From Bacteroides sp. OF04-15BH (GTDB lineage: Bacteria > Bacteroidota > Bacteroidia > Bacteroidales > Bacteroidaceae): a stretch of 64,000 nt of DNA. Positions 1-8,733 of this stretch are shown one piece after another. A program made the translations under genes and the position numbers. The stretch covers positions 100,584-164,583 of the forward strand of contig NZ_QUEM01000004.1 in the NCBI RefSeq assembly GCF_003477995.1, read 5' to 3'. The stretch's first letter is position 1; the number at the start of each line of letters is the position of its first letter. Below the pieces are notes generated by a model. It did not search any database, had not been told where the DNA came from, and was given only the letters and a program-made list of their open reading frames with translations.

Positions 1-524
1 AATTTGTCCTCTCTTATCTTTTTAGAGTTTAAAATAATATTTCCAGCATATATAATATTATTAGGATCTGCCTTTTCAAGTTTGGAATAATACAAATTCA
101 TATCTGGAATCATGGGAACCATGGCATTAACCCCAGCGACATATGCATTCTCCAAATCCGTATTCATATAGATCTCAAATAAATCAGAACGGAATATTAC
201 ATCTACATCTGAATAAATAATTTTATCATATTCAGGTATAACTTCGGGAATTAATAAACGGTAATAAGTTGCCACGGTAATCCCTCTAATCTCAAAAGAA
301 TTTTCAAATATATCATCAACAGCCCGATACTGTATTCTACAATTTTTATAAAACACTAACAATTTATCCAATTGTTCTTTTTCCAGTTCAATATTAGGTG
401 AATGCAAAATGAAAATATCATAAAAGGTATCTTTCTTTGCATTCATCAACAATGATGACATACAAACGCAGGCTGGAAGTATAAAGTTATTATCAAAAGA
501 AAAAACTATAGGAACTATATTCAT
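1..524 (-). CDS. Glycosyltransferase family 8 (partial, C-terminus beyond window)
   Basis: Reading leftwards from the ATG at 522-524, the frame stays open to the window edge, about 174 codons. It starts MNIVPIVFSFDNNF and contains a YYRLLIPEVIPEYDK stretch followed by YSDVDVIF. The DxD (DVD) binds the metal and sugar nucleotide in GT8 enzymes, the retaining glucosyl- or galactosyltransferases that build LPS and capsule chains. It lies 8 bp after the stop of the neighbouring glycosyltransferase and is clearly the next gene of the same operon. The donor sugar cannot be told. The C-terminal half is missing because of the window boundary, not because of a mutation. Confidence 0.85.
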   Translation of the reverse strand, partial: MNIVPIVFSFDNNFILPACVCMSSLLMNAKKDTFYDIFILHSPNIELEKEQLDKLLVFYKNCRIQYRAVDDIFENSFEIRGITVATYYRLLIPEVIPEYDKIIYSDVDVIFRSDLFEIYMNTDLENAYVAGVNAMVPMIPDMNLYYSKLEKADPNNIIYAGNIILNSKKIREDK

Positions 525-532
525 AAAAATTA

Positions 533-1516
533 TCAGCTTACTTTATATTTATCTTTAGTTATTAATGGAATACTTTTATATTCATTACTTCTTATAAAAA
601 AAACAGCACTATTTATAGCTTTATATTTCAATTTCATAATCTCAAAATCAAATTTCAGAAACGAAACTGACAAAGCAAAGATAAACGTATATAAAATACA
701 AAAAACACTCAACATCTTACCAGACAATGATTTATCAGGCATATAGATATAGCGATGCCAAAAAACCGTTTTAAAAAAGAAATCGGAATAAATGAGTTTC
801 TTTTTTTTGCTTTCTTCCATGTTATTTCCACCATCCAAATGGACAAAACCATGTCTATACCATGTTAGAATTCTATATCCATACAGATACATCTTATAAA
901 ACATGACCTGATCATCACCCAAAGCATATTTTTGGCTATCCATCCATAACTCTTCCGAGAATTGTATACTCAAGAAAACCTTCTTTGAGCACAAAAAACA
1001 TGCACCGGCATTTGTCTGTGACCAATAGACTTCTTTACTCGGGTATTTATTATAAGAATAGCCCGAATTTCTCATAACTTTATACCCCCAATAACTGTCG
1101 TTCCTTCTGGCTCTCATTCGTCCAGACAACGTCATAAGCATCTCATGAAAAAAAGGTCTCTTGGCATTGGGATAGATGTCCGGTGAAATTACATCTGCAT
1201 TATTTTCATGCAACAAAGCGAACATTCTTTCAACGGTATTTGATGGAAAACATAAATCATCATCCAAAAAAAGAATATATTCAGAATCAACCTCATCATA
1301 CGACAGTGCTCGTTGAGATACCATCCCTTTTTTTACATAAATATATTGTTCATACCCAATTGTTTCTTTAGGAATGGAATAACCCTCAGCAATATAAACA
1401 AGTATCTGCTTAGGTTTTATTGTCTGGCAATTTAACGAATTCAATAACTTCTGATATTTCTCACCAGCAGTACCTAAAGTTCGAATAACAGCAGAATATT
1501 CAAATCGATTTTCCAT
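533..1516 (-). CDS. Glycosyltransferase family 2
   Basis: This 327-residue protein has a GT-A fold start (YSAVIRTLGTAGEKYQKLLNSL) and a DDDL motif at residues 85-88, the metal-binding site that follows the FLFL-type strand in GT2 enzymes. A hydrophobic stretch near residues 265-290 suggests membrane attachment. It probably adds one sugar to a surface polysaccharide on the cytoplasmic side. Its start overlaps the end of the upstream gene by 17 bp, so the two are translationally linked. Unlike its two upstream neighbours it has DDD rather than DxDD, so it is a different GT2 subgroup. Substrate unknown. Confidence 0.85.
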   Translation of the reverse strand: MENRFEYSAVIRTLGTAGEKYQKLLNSLNCQTIKPKQILVYIAEGYSIPKETIGYEQYIYVKKGMVSQRALSYDEVDSEYILFLDDDLCFPSNTVERMFALLHENNADVISPDIYPNAKRPFFHEMLMTLSGRMRARRNDSYWGYKVMRNSGYSYNKYPSKEVYWSQTNAGACFLCSKKVFLSIQFSEELWMDSQKYALGDDQVMFYKMYLYGYRILTWYRHGFVHLDGGNNMEESKKKKLIYSDFFFKTVFWHRYIYMPDKSLSGKMLSVFCILYTFIFALSVSFLKFDFEIMKLKYKAINSAVFFIRSNEYKSIPLITKDKYKVS

Positions 1517-2471
1517 GTCTCAAATGTCTAAGTAATAACATAAATCTTGATAAAAGTGAGAAATGATGCGTTACCCCCCACATCATTAATTTCAATTTAA
1601 AGTTGAGATAAGGACAAGACCATATATATTGATGGCTCTCGGGATGTAAACTTAAGAATTTATCGTAAGTCTGAGTATTCAAGATCCATTCCTGTTTACT
1701 TTTTAAGATTCTCCAGCAAAGTGGTTCCTGAAAAATCTCATAAACATTATTTTTCTTGAAGTAGTTGATTACATCCAAATACATTATTTGCTCATCATGC
1801 ATTGTTTTTTCTGTCATGTTGTGCACTATCGATTTCTCATTCTGCCAATAATAGTAATAGGCATGAGGAACACGTACAATCTTATTCGCGTGATATAACA
1901 ATTTTACAGATAAGTTAAAATCTTCGCAATATGAATATCCTTCCATAGAAGACAACTTATTCTGTACATATATAGCTCTTCTCACTAACAAAGTAACCAA
2001 AACCGTCCAGCCCGAAGCAATATATTTGTTCAATGCCAAGTTTTTTTCCTCATTCCAATCTGTAGTCTGATAATAAACCGTTTTATCCGCATATACCATC
2101 TGAAAATCACATGAAACAATATCTGCCTGATGCTCTATCGCAGCATGATACATGTCAGCAATCATTGAAGGATGAATCCAATCATCACTGTCGCAATGAA
2201 TCACATACTCACCCGTAGCTGCCGCCAATCCACTATTCCTTGCAGCAGCTAATCCTTTATTTTTTGCATGATTTACAACAAAGCAATTGTTTTTTCTTTC
2301 TGGATATTCAGATATCACTTTTTCTAAGATATCAATACTATTATCCGGCGTAGCATCATTGACAAAGATATATTCTATATCCTTAAAAGTCTGCTCAAAC
2401 AAAGAACGAGCACATTTCTCTATAAATGCTTCTGTTTTATAAACTGGAATTATTATTGAAACTTTAGGCAT
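1500..2471 (-). CDS. Glycosyltransferase family 2
   Basis: This 323-residue enzyme has a classic GT2 N-terminus (PKVSIIIPVYKTEAFIEKC). The nucleotide-binding aspartate lies in FVNDATPDNS near residue 39, and DSDDW at 94-98 is the metal-binding motif. The C-terminal third is basic and aromatic, as in processive-complex partners of capsule and LPS loci. It overlaps the upstream glycosyltransferase by 19 bp and the downstream one by 17 bp. It probably acts at the inner face of the cytoplasmic membrane on a lipid-linked glycan. Donor and acceptor cannot be inferred. Confidence 0.9.
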   Translation of the reverse strand: MPKVSIIIPVYKTEAFIEKCARSLFEQTFKDIEYIFVNDATPDNSIDILEKVISEYPERKNNCFVVNHAKNKGLAAARNSGLAAATGEYVIHCDSDDWIHPSMIADMYHAAIEHQADIVSCDFQMVYADKTVYYQTTDWNEEKNLALNKYIASGWTVLVTLLVRRAIYVQNKLSSMEGYSYCEDFNLSVKLLYHANKIVRVPHAYYYYWQNEKSIVHNMTEKTMHDEQIMYLDVINYFKKNNVYEIFQEPLCWRILKSKQEWILNTQTYDKFLSLHPESHQYIWSCPYLNFKLKLMMWGVTHHFSLLSRFMLLLRHLRHGKSI

Positions 2472-3493
2472 CTCAAAACTCTATTTTTAAATTTCGCTAA
2501 TCTATGTCTTAATCTAAACAAAAGAACTCCCTGATATGGATTCACATAATAAATTATTGATTTCTCAATATATCCATAATCTCGCATCCAGGATAAAACC
2601 AACTTCCGTTTTTGCTTTAAAGAAAACCTCTTTATATAGATTCTGGCATTCTCATAATACATATTGTCTGCCAGTGTTTCTAATGTATAATAATACATAG
2701 AAATACTAGAAACTTGAAAGAATCCTTTTAGTAACTTATCTTGTGTTTCCAACGATCGCTCATGAAAAAATTCACACATATCGAAAGAATCTTCCAACTT
2801 CTTAGGATTAATGCTAAAAGAAACACTATTCTCATTTTTTCGATACGCATAAAACCTTAAATCCGGAAGATACATGCAACGAGGTTCTTTTAAAAAAAAC
2901 AAAGAATAAAAACGCATATCTTCAAGAAAGATTCTATTCGTTTCAAATCGAATATCAGTTAAAAGGGATTTTCGTATTAATGAAAGAAACAAAAAAAACT
3001 CTCCGGTCATCACATAGTTCAGAAATTCAGAAGAGGTCAATACGCGATAAGCATATTTCATCTTTTGCTCTGAAGCATGCCGGGAGAATAATTTTTCTCC
3101 TTTCATCCCAACTGCAACATACTCTCCACGCACAAGATCCAGATTCTCACTGACTGCTTTCACGAGCATTTTCTCCAGACAACATGGGTCTATCCAATAA
3201 TCATCTGCATCTAAAAAGATTACAAAATCTCCTTGAGCAATGTCCAATGCCTTATTTCTGGAATCTGAAACTCCTGTATTTTCTTTATTGACAACCTTTA
3301 TTCTTGAATCTGACTCACTATATCGATAACAGATCTGTAGCGAAGAATCAATACTGCCATCATTTACCAAAATCAATTCCCAATGAGTGTAAGTTTGGGA
3401 TTTTACATTTTGTATGCACTCATCCAGAAAAGATTCAGCATTGTATATAGGTACAATAACAGATACTAATGGCTCTTTCATTAAATCATCCAT
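2453..3493 (-). CDS. Glycosyltransferase family 2
   Basis: This 346-residue protein is the first gene of the visible glycosyltransferase operon. LVSVIVPIYNAESFLDEC at residues 9-26 and ILVNDGSIDSS near 41-51 form the nucleotide-sugar site, and DADD at 95-98 binds the metal. A second in-frame ATG at codon 5 is an alternative start. A good -7 box lies 29-36 bp upstream, so transcription probably begins here and runs left through the three other transferases. These enzymes normally add single sugars to O-antigen or capsule repeats. The polymer is unknown. Confidence 0.9.
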   Translation of the reverse strand: MDDLMKEPLVSVIVPIYNAESFLDECIQNVKSQTYTHWELILVNDGSIDSSLQICYRYSESDSRIKVVNKENTGVSDSRNKALDIAQGDFVIFLDADDYWIDPCCLEKMLVKAVSENLDLVRGEYVAVGMKGEKLFSRHASEQKMKYAYRVLTSSEFLNYVMTGEFFLFLSLIRKSLLTDIRFETNRIFLEDMRFYSLFFLKEPRCMYLPDLRFYAYRKNENSVSFSINPKKLEDSFDMCEFFHERSLETQDKLLKGFFQVSSISMYYYTLETLADNMYYENARIYIKRFSLKQKRKLVLSWMRDYGYIEKSIIYYVNPYQGVLLFRLRHRLAKFKNRVLRCLKFQ

Positions 3494-3521
3494 CTCAAAT
3501 TTCTTTAAATTTACCAGAAAT

Positions 3522-3529
3522 CAAATTTA
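3522..3529 (-). promoter_or_regulatory. -7 box of the glycosyltransferase operon
   Basis: On the minus strand this reads TAAATTTG, a full match to the Bacteroidetes -7 consensus TAnnTTTG. The transcript would start near 3515 and leave a leader of about 20 nt. A -33 TTG is only loosely placed, with spacing of about 23. Confidence 0.5.
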
Positions 3530-3588
3530 GAACTAGAACTGTTCATAGTTTGCAATTATGCTATTTAAATTCTTAAAATGTCACTCAT

Positions 3589-3642
3589 TGTAAACTAATT
3601 CATGACACAGAGCAAAGTTCTGTGCAATGAATTAGTTTTACA
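3589..3642. repeat. Long near-perfect inverted repeat (54 bp)
   Basis: The left arm TGTAAACTAATTCAT pairs with ATGAATTAGTTT(T)ACA, and an inner stem ACACAGA/TCTGTG closes a 7-nt loop. It lies after the hybrid-kinase stop and about 60-115 bp upstream of the glycosyltransferase promoter. No T-run follows on either strand, so it is not a textbook terminator, although it could protect an RNA end. The 9-mer CAATTATGC occurs in direct orientation on both sides (3553-3561 and 3641-3649). Confidence 0.6.
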
Positions 3643-3732
3643 ATTATGCATGAATATATGCGCTACAAAATTACACCTTTTTGTTTACAATACAAAAAAA
3701 TAGCACATTTCATATAAATTAAAAACAAAGGT

Positions 3733-6489
3733 TTACTGGTCTGACTGATTCTTGCGTTTCAAGAAATCCGTGGGATTCTCGCCGAAATACTCGCGATAAC
3801 ACTTGGCAAAATAGGACGGAGAATTGAATCCTACCTCAAAAGCTACCTCTGAAATGGTCTTTTCCGTAGAGGCCAGCAGTGAAGCGGCTTTCTTCAGACG
3901 TGCCATGCGCAACAGCTCGTTAGGTGGATAGCCACAGAGAGATTTGGTCTTACGATAGAGCTGCACCCGGCTCAGTCCCACCTTCTCGCCCAATTCCTCT
4001 ACCGTAAAGTCCGCACGGTGCAGGTTGCGGGCAATCAAGGTGCGCAATTTCTCTACAAAGCCCTGATCCAGATCATGTCCCTCCGTCGTGTCAGTCAGCG
4101 GCAAAGCCCCCTCTGCAAAGAAATCTTTCAGGCGTTTGCGGTTTTCAATCAGGTTACTCAGGCGCACCTGCAACAGTTCAGCGCTGAACGGTTTGGCTAT
4201 GTAGGAGTCCGCTCCGCACTGATATCCTTTTATTTTCTGTTCGGCCATGTCATAGGCTGTGAGCATCATCACCGGGATATGACAGGTCTGCAACTCCTGT
4301 TTCAACCGGCGACAGCACTCCATACCGTCCATCACCGGCATCATCACGTCGCACACCACCGCATCGGGCACATACTTCATAGCCAACTGCAAACCTTCCT
4401 GTCCGTTGGCAGCTTCGAGCACATTATAGTCTTTTTTCAGGAACGAAGAAACATACGCCCGTATATCCTGATCATCATCAATCACCAGCACGGTTTTCTC
4501 CTTTCCGGTCACCTCGGCATGAGCAGCTACCAACGAGTGCTGCTCGGCCTGCAGGATAGCCCCCTCCTTAAAGTTGAGCGTATTTCTCGGCAGTGTGTCC
4601 AGAGAATGCACTTCGCCCTCCTGTTCCGTCGGAATCTCAATGCAGAATCGGGTGCCCTTACCCGAATCACTATCCACCTGAATCTGTCCGTGATGCAATT
4701 CTACAAAGGCTTTTACCAGGGCCAATCCGATGCCTGAACCTCCGGGATGTACCCCAATCTGATAGAAGCGGTCGAAGATATGCTGCACATGTTCGGCCGA
4801 CATGCCTACCCCATCGTCGGTCACCGTCAGACGAAACCAGCGCTTTCCTTCTTTCTCAAAAAATACCTGCTCCACGGTTACCGTGCCGTTCTCGGGGGTA
4901 AACTTAAAGGCATTCGAAAGCAGATTGTAGAGAATACGCTCCAGTTTTTCGGCATCGGCCACCACCTCGGTCTGTTCCTCGGAAGCGAACCGGCACAAGA
5001 AATGGATGTGCTTCCGGTAAGACAGCGCCTTGAAAGAGTCGGCCCACTCGGCCATAGCCGTACCCAACTGGAAACGCGACAGATTGAGCGTCAGTTTGCC
5101 GTTCTCATATTTCCGGAAATCCATAATCTGATTGGCCAGACGCAGCAGCACGGTCACATTCTTGTGGATGATATTCACCAGAAAATGTTCCTGCTCATCC
5201 AGATTCCGGCTTTTGAGCAACTGCTCCACAGGAGCGGAGATCAAGGTCAGCGGGGTACGGATGTCGTGCGACACATTGGTAAAGAAGGCCAGCTTGGCAC
5301 GTGTGGCTTCTTCTACCTGATGAGACAGTGCGATCAGCTGGTCGCGCTGATCCTCCAGTTTCGTCTTTTGAGCCGAAAGTTCTTCATTCAACCGTTTCTT
5401 GGTCCAGAAGGCACGTACCAGAATCACAAGCAGCATTCCGGCCAGAAGCAGAATGAGCAGACAAGCCCACAAAAGTATCCGCTGCGAAGAATAACGCATC
5501 AGAAAGGTATCCAGCTGCTGGTCCAGATATTCGATTTTCCGATCCAGAGTTTCAATATGTTTGGTCTGCATCTGCATCACCCGGGCATTCTCACTGTTGA
5601 CCAATGCCGTGGACAAAATATTTTCTTTCTGATAAGGCTCACCGCGGAGAATGTGCATGGCCAGCTGCAACAGGCTGTCGCCGGCCGTAGGATAAATGAA
5701 AGAAGCATCGAGCACCCCTTCACGCACCAGATTCACCGCACCGGAAAGGGCATCTACGCCCACAAAAAGAATGTCCTTGTGACGGTTTCTCTTCTTGGCC
5801 GCTTCGTATGCACCCAGCGCCATACGGTCGTTTTGGGCAATCACCATATCAATATGAGGCTGACGCGTCAGGATGGAATCGAAAGCGCGCTCGGCATCTG
5901 CCTCCCGCCATCCGGCACTTGCCGTGGCCAGCACCTCGATGCCGGGACTTTTGGCCAGTTCTTCCATCATTCCCTGATGCCGTTCTGTAGCGGGAGTAGA
6001 ACCGGTGAGTCCCGTGAGCTCTACAATATTTCCCTTTCCACCCAGACGCTGTTGGATATAGTTTCCGATGCCGCGACCGATTTCCCGATTGTCGGCACCT
6101 ATATAAGCTGTATAACGCGAAGAATGTGTCTTGCGGTCGACCAACACGACCGGCGTTCCGGAGCGATAAGCCTTTTCGATAATCGGTGTCATGCTTTCGG
6201 CTTCGTTCGGAGCCACCACCAGCAAATCCACTCCCTGTTTCAGCAGAGAGTCTATATCCTGAATCTGCTTGCGGCTATCGTCGTTGGCCGACGTGATTTT
6301 CACCTCCACTCCGGGAAAGAACAGGGATTCGCGCATAATCTCCCGATTCATCTGCGTGCGCCATTCATCCTGACTGCACTGCGACACGCCGATTACGTAT
6401 TCGGCTTCAGCAGGCTCACAGGAGGCCAAAGTCAACAGAAATCCGCCACACAAAAGCAGTTTTCCGAAAAATATAGATTTCAAATTCAT
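3733..6489 (-). CDS. Hybrid two-component system sensor/regulator, fructose/fructan type (BT1754-like)
   Basis: This 918-residue one-protein phosphorelay has an N-terminal signal or anchor ending LTLASC (Cys24, lipobox-like). A type 1 periplasmic sugar-binding domain follows (about 30-320), then a transmembrane helix (338-360), HisKA with the phospho-His in NVSHDIRTP (H408), HATPase with N-box NLLSN (N526), a receiver domain (phospho-acceptor D714 in CDVMMPVMDG, Lys766) and an AraC HTH (about 826-911). A periplasmic-binding-protein sensor of this kind is typical of the fructose-sensing BT1754 type, and the gene sits beside fructokinase, transporter and GH32. An upstream in-frame ATG at 6591 lies before the promoter box, so the ATG at 6489 is chosen. 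It probably activates the GH32 operon on binding fructose. Confidence 0.9.
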   Translation of the reverse strand: MNLKSIFFGKLLLCGGFLLTLASCEPAEAEYVIGVSQCSQDEWRTQMNREIMRESLFFPGVEVKITSANDDSRKQIQDIDSLLKQGVDLLVVAPNEAESMTPIIEKAYRSGTPVVLVDRKTHSSRYTAYIGADNREIGRGIGNYIQQRLGGKGNIVELTGLTGSTPATERHQGMMEELAKSPGIEVLATASAGWREADAERAFDSILTRQPHIDMVIAQNDRMALGAYEAAKKRNRHKDILFVGVDALSGAVNLVREGVLDASFIYPTAGDSLLQLAMHILRGEPYQKENILSTALVNSENARVMQMQTKHIETLDRKIEYLDQQLDTFLMRYSSQRILLWACLLILLLAGMLLVILVRAFWTKKRLNEELSAQKTKLEDQRDQLIALSHQVEEATRAKLAFFTNVSHDIRTPLTLISAPVEQLLKSRNLDEQEHFLVNIIHKNVTVLLRLANQIMDFRKYENGKLTLNLSRFQLGTAMAEWADSFKALSYRKHIHFLCRFASEEQTEVVADAEKLERILYNLLSNAFKFTPENGTVTVEQVFFEKEGKRWFRLTVTDDGVGMSAEHVQHIFDRFYQIGVHPGGSGIGLALVKAFVELHHGQIQVDSDSGKGTRFCIEIPTEQEGEVHSLDTLPRNTLNFKEGAILQAEQHSLVAAHAEVTGKEKTVLVIDDDQDIRAYVSSFLKKDYNVLEAANGQEGLQLAMKYVPDAVVCDVMMPVMDGMECCRRLKQELQTCHIPVMMLTAYDMAEQKIKGYQCGADSYIAKPFSAELLQVRLSNLIENRKRLKDFFAEGALPLTDTTEGHDLDQGFVEKLRTLIARNLHRADFTVEELGEKVGLSRVQLYRKTKSLCGYPPNELLRMARLKKAASLLASTEKTISEVAFEVGFNSPSYFAKCYREYFGENPTDFLKRKNQSDQ

Positions 6490-6520
6490 TTTGGTTTTCC
6501 AGTTTGTTTGATGTATTAAA

Positions 6521-6528
6521 CAAATATA
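6521..6528 (-). promoter_or_regulatory. -7 box of the hybrid sensor gene
   Basis: The minus strand reads TATATTTG (TAnnTTTG). The predicted transcript start near 6514 lies about 25 nt before the ATG at 6489, which supports that start over the longer reading. Confidence 0.5.
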
Positions 6529-6563
6529 AGCAGATTTTTTGAATTCTCGGATATGCCTACCGA

Positions 6564-6598
6564 CAAAAAAAGCGGCATTGTCGCAAAACAATGCCGCT
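6564..6598 (-). terminator. Rho-independent terminator after fructokinase
   Basis: On the minus strand AGCGGCATTGT pairs with ACAATGCCGCT across a 6-nt loop and is followed by seven T. It ends the GH32-transporter-fructokinase transcript, so the sensor gene downstream is transcribed mainly from its own promoter. Confidence 0.85.
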
Positions 6599-6627
6599 AC
6601 AAATCATCATAACCTAAAACCAGAAAC

Positions 6628-7518
6628 CTATTTGAGTCTGTTAATCAATTCAGCAGGAAGTTCTGGCATGGCTCCGTTCTGCGTACAAACGTAGGCTGAA
6701 GTTTCCACTGCCAGTTCGTGTGCCTCGCGCACGGTCTTGCCGCTCAGGATTGCCGCAACAAAGGCTGCGGTAAACGAGTCGCCGGCTCCTACCGTGTCGG
6801 CCACCTCCACTTTCGGAGTTTCTACAAACGACATCTCGCCCGGTGTGAACACATAGCTTCCGTTCACGCCACAGGTCAGGATGAGCATCTTCAGGTTGTA
6901 CTTGCCCAAAAGAATCCAGCACTTGTCCTGAAGGTCGATGCCCGGATAACCGAACATACGGCTCACGGTAACCAGTTCCTCGTCGTTTATCTTCAGGATG
7001 TTGCATCTTTTGAAAGAGTTGCACAGGATTTCCTTGGTGTAGAAGCTCTGACGCAAGTTGATATCAAAGATCTTCAACACATTGGCATCGTGAGGCATGG
7101 CATCGAGAAAAGCGTTGATGGTGTTGCGTGACACCACGCTGCGCTGAGCCAGCGAACCGAAACATACGGCACAGGCCTGATGGGCCAATTCATCCAGTTC
7201 CTTGGTGTATGGGATGTTGTCCCAGGCCACACCTTCCTTGATGTCGTAACAGGGCACTCCTTCGGCATCGAGTTCCACCTGAACGGTTCCGGTGGGATAA
7301 GGCACTGTTTCGATCTGCATCTTCAGTTTCTTGGCCTGAAGATTCTCCAGGATCTCAGCTCCCAGTTTATCTTCGCCCACAGCACTCACCACTTTGCTGT
7401 TCAGTCCGAACTGCGATACATGATAGGCGAAATTGGCAGGAGCGCCACCGATTTTCTTTCCTTCGGGCAGCACATCCCAAAGTGCCTCACCCATACCGAC
7501 AACTATATTTTTTTCCAT
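6628..7518 (-). CDS. Fructokinase (PfkB family)
   Basis: This 296-residue sugar kinase converts fructose to fructose 6-phosphate with ATP. GGAPANFAYH (24-33) is the PfkB sugar-binding signature, and DTVGAGDSFTAAF (241-253) is the second signature with catalytic base Asp247. It is the third gene of the operon, 8 bp after the transporter. The order GH32, transporter, kinase gives a complete route from extracytoplasmic fructan or sucrose to fructose 6-phosphate. Length and motifs are normal for the family. Specificity for fructose rests on the context. Confidence 0.9.
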   Translation of the reverse strand: MEKNIVVGMGEALWDVLPEGKKIGGAPANFAYHVSQFGLNSKVVSAVGEDKLGAEILENLQAKKLKMQIETVPYPTGTVQVELDAEGVPCYDIKEGVAWDNIPYTKELDELAHQACAVCFGSLAQRSVVSRNTINAFLDAMPHDANVLKIFDINLRQSFYTKEILCNSFKRCNILKINDEELVTVSRMFGYPGIDLQDKCWILLGKYNLKMLILTCGVNGSYVFTPGEMSFVETPKVEVADTVGAGDSFTAAFVAAILSGKTVREAHELAVETSAYVCTQNGAMPELPAELINRLK

Positions 7519-7526
7519 TTCCTAAT

Positions 7527-8690
7527 TTATCTTTTAATTTTAAAGGTATATGCCAACAAATAAATCACTCCCACAGTCATCACGGCCACAGCTCCACTCT
7601 GTCCTACAGCGTCGCTGGCCACACCCATGGCCAACGGGAACACGGTACCGCCGAACAGACCCATAATCATCAGACCGGACACTTCGTTCTTCTTGTCGGG
7701 CACATGCAACAGTGCCTGAGAGAAGATGATCGGGAAGATATTGGAGTTTCCGAAACCGATCAGCGCAATGCACACGTAGATCATCGCCTTGTCTTCAAAG
7801 ACAAACAGACCGGCCATGGCAAAGAGCATCATCATCACACTGAATCCAAAGAAGGATTTAGACGACATTTTCTGCAGGATAAACGAACCGAGCAGACAGC
7901 CTGCCGTACGGAAGATGAAATAGAGGCTTGTGGCGAAGCCGGCCTCGGCCAGACTCATGCTCAGGCGCTCCATCAGAATCTTCGGAGCGGTGGTGTTGGT
8001 ACCGACATCGATTCCCACATGACACATGATGCCGAGGAATGACAACAGTACAAACGGACGGGCCAACAGCGACACACTGTCTTTGAAACCGGAAGCACGG
8101 TCCTGCTCCTCTTCCTCAATCGGTGTGGAGGCCAACAGGAATACAGCCAGAATAGAGATGACCATATAAACCGGGAACAGTACCCGCCATCCCAATCCGA
8201 AAGCCGGGATGGCACCGGTGGCTCCCCACACGGCGATATACGGAGCAAGGAATGAGGCAATGGCCTTGACGAACTGTCCGAAAGTAAGGCTGCTCGCCAG
8301 CTTGTTTCCGGTCACGATGTTACTCAACAACGGGTTCAGAGAGGTCTGCATCAGCGCATTTCCGATTCCCAACAAGGAGAAGGAACAGAGCATCAACAGG
8401 TAGCTCTCGCCGAAGATCGGCAGCAGGAGGGACACGAAGGTCACCACCAGACTGAGCAACACGGTCTTCTTACGACCGATGCGGTTCATCAGAATGCCCG
8501 TAGGCACCGAGAAGATCAGGAACCAGAAGAACACCAGCGAAGGGAAGATATTTGCTTCGGCGTCCGTCAGCTGCAAATCCGATTTCACGTAATTGGAGGC
8601 AATGCCCACCAGATCGACAAATCCCATGGCAAAGAAACAGAGCATCACCGGGACGAGTCGGAATATCTTAACTTGATTGTCAGAAGTCAT
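7527..8690 (-). CDS. MFS sugar transporter, probably fructose uptake
   Basis: This 387-residue integral membrane protein has about 12 hydrophobic segments. The loop GILMNRIGRKKTV near residue 65 is the MFS motif between helices 2 and 3, and the central loop holds an acidic EEEEQDRA stretch. Bacteroides fructose loci carry a closely similar fucose-permease-type transporter (BT1758-like) between GH32 and fructokinase, as here. It probably imports free fructose through the inner membrane by proton symport. It follows the GH32 gene after 43 bp and has no separate promoter that I can see. Confidence 0.85.
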   Translation of the reverse strand: MTSDNQVKIFRLVPVMLCFFAMGFVDLVGIASNYVKSDLQLTDAEANIFPSLVFFWFLIFSVPTGILMNRIGRKKTVLLSLVVTFVSLLLPIFGESYLLMLCSFSLLGIGNALMQTSLNPLLSNIVTGNKLASSLTFGQFVKAIASFLAPYIAVWGATGAIPAFGLGWRVLFPVYMVISILAVFLLASTPIEEEEQDRASGFKDSVSLLARPFVLLSFLGIMCHVGIDVGTNTTAPKILMERLSMSLAEAGFATSLYFIFRTAGCLLGSFILQKMSSKSFFGFSVMMMLFAMAGLFVFEDKAMIYVCIALIGFGNSNIFPIIFSQALLHVPDKKNEVSGLMIMGLFGGTVFPLAMGVASDAVGQSGAVAVMTVGVIYLLAYTFKIKR

Positions 8691-8733
8691 AATCTTTAAG
8701 TTTATACATTATTGATACAGGCAACCGATGTTT

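Noticed and set aside
4747..6519. 590-codon plus-strand frame opposite the hybrid sensor
   Set aside because: It is antisense to a well-supported gene; it stays open because of that gene's codon bias.
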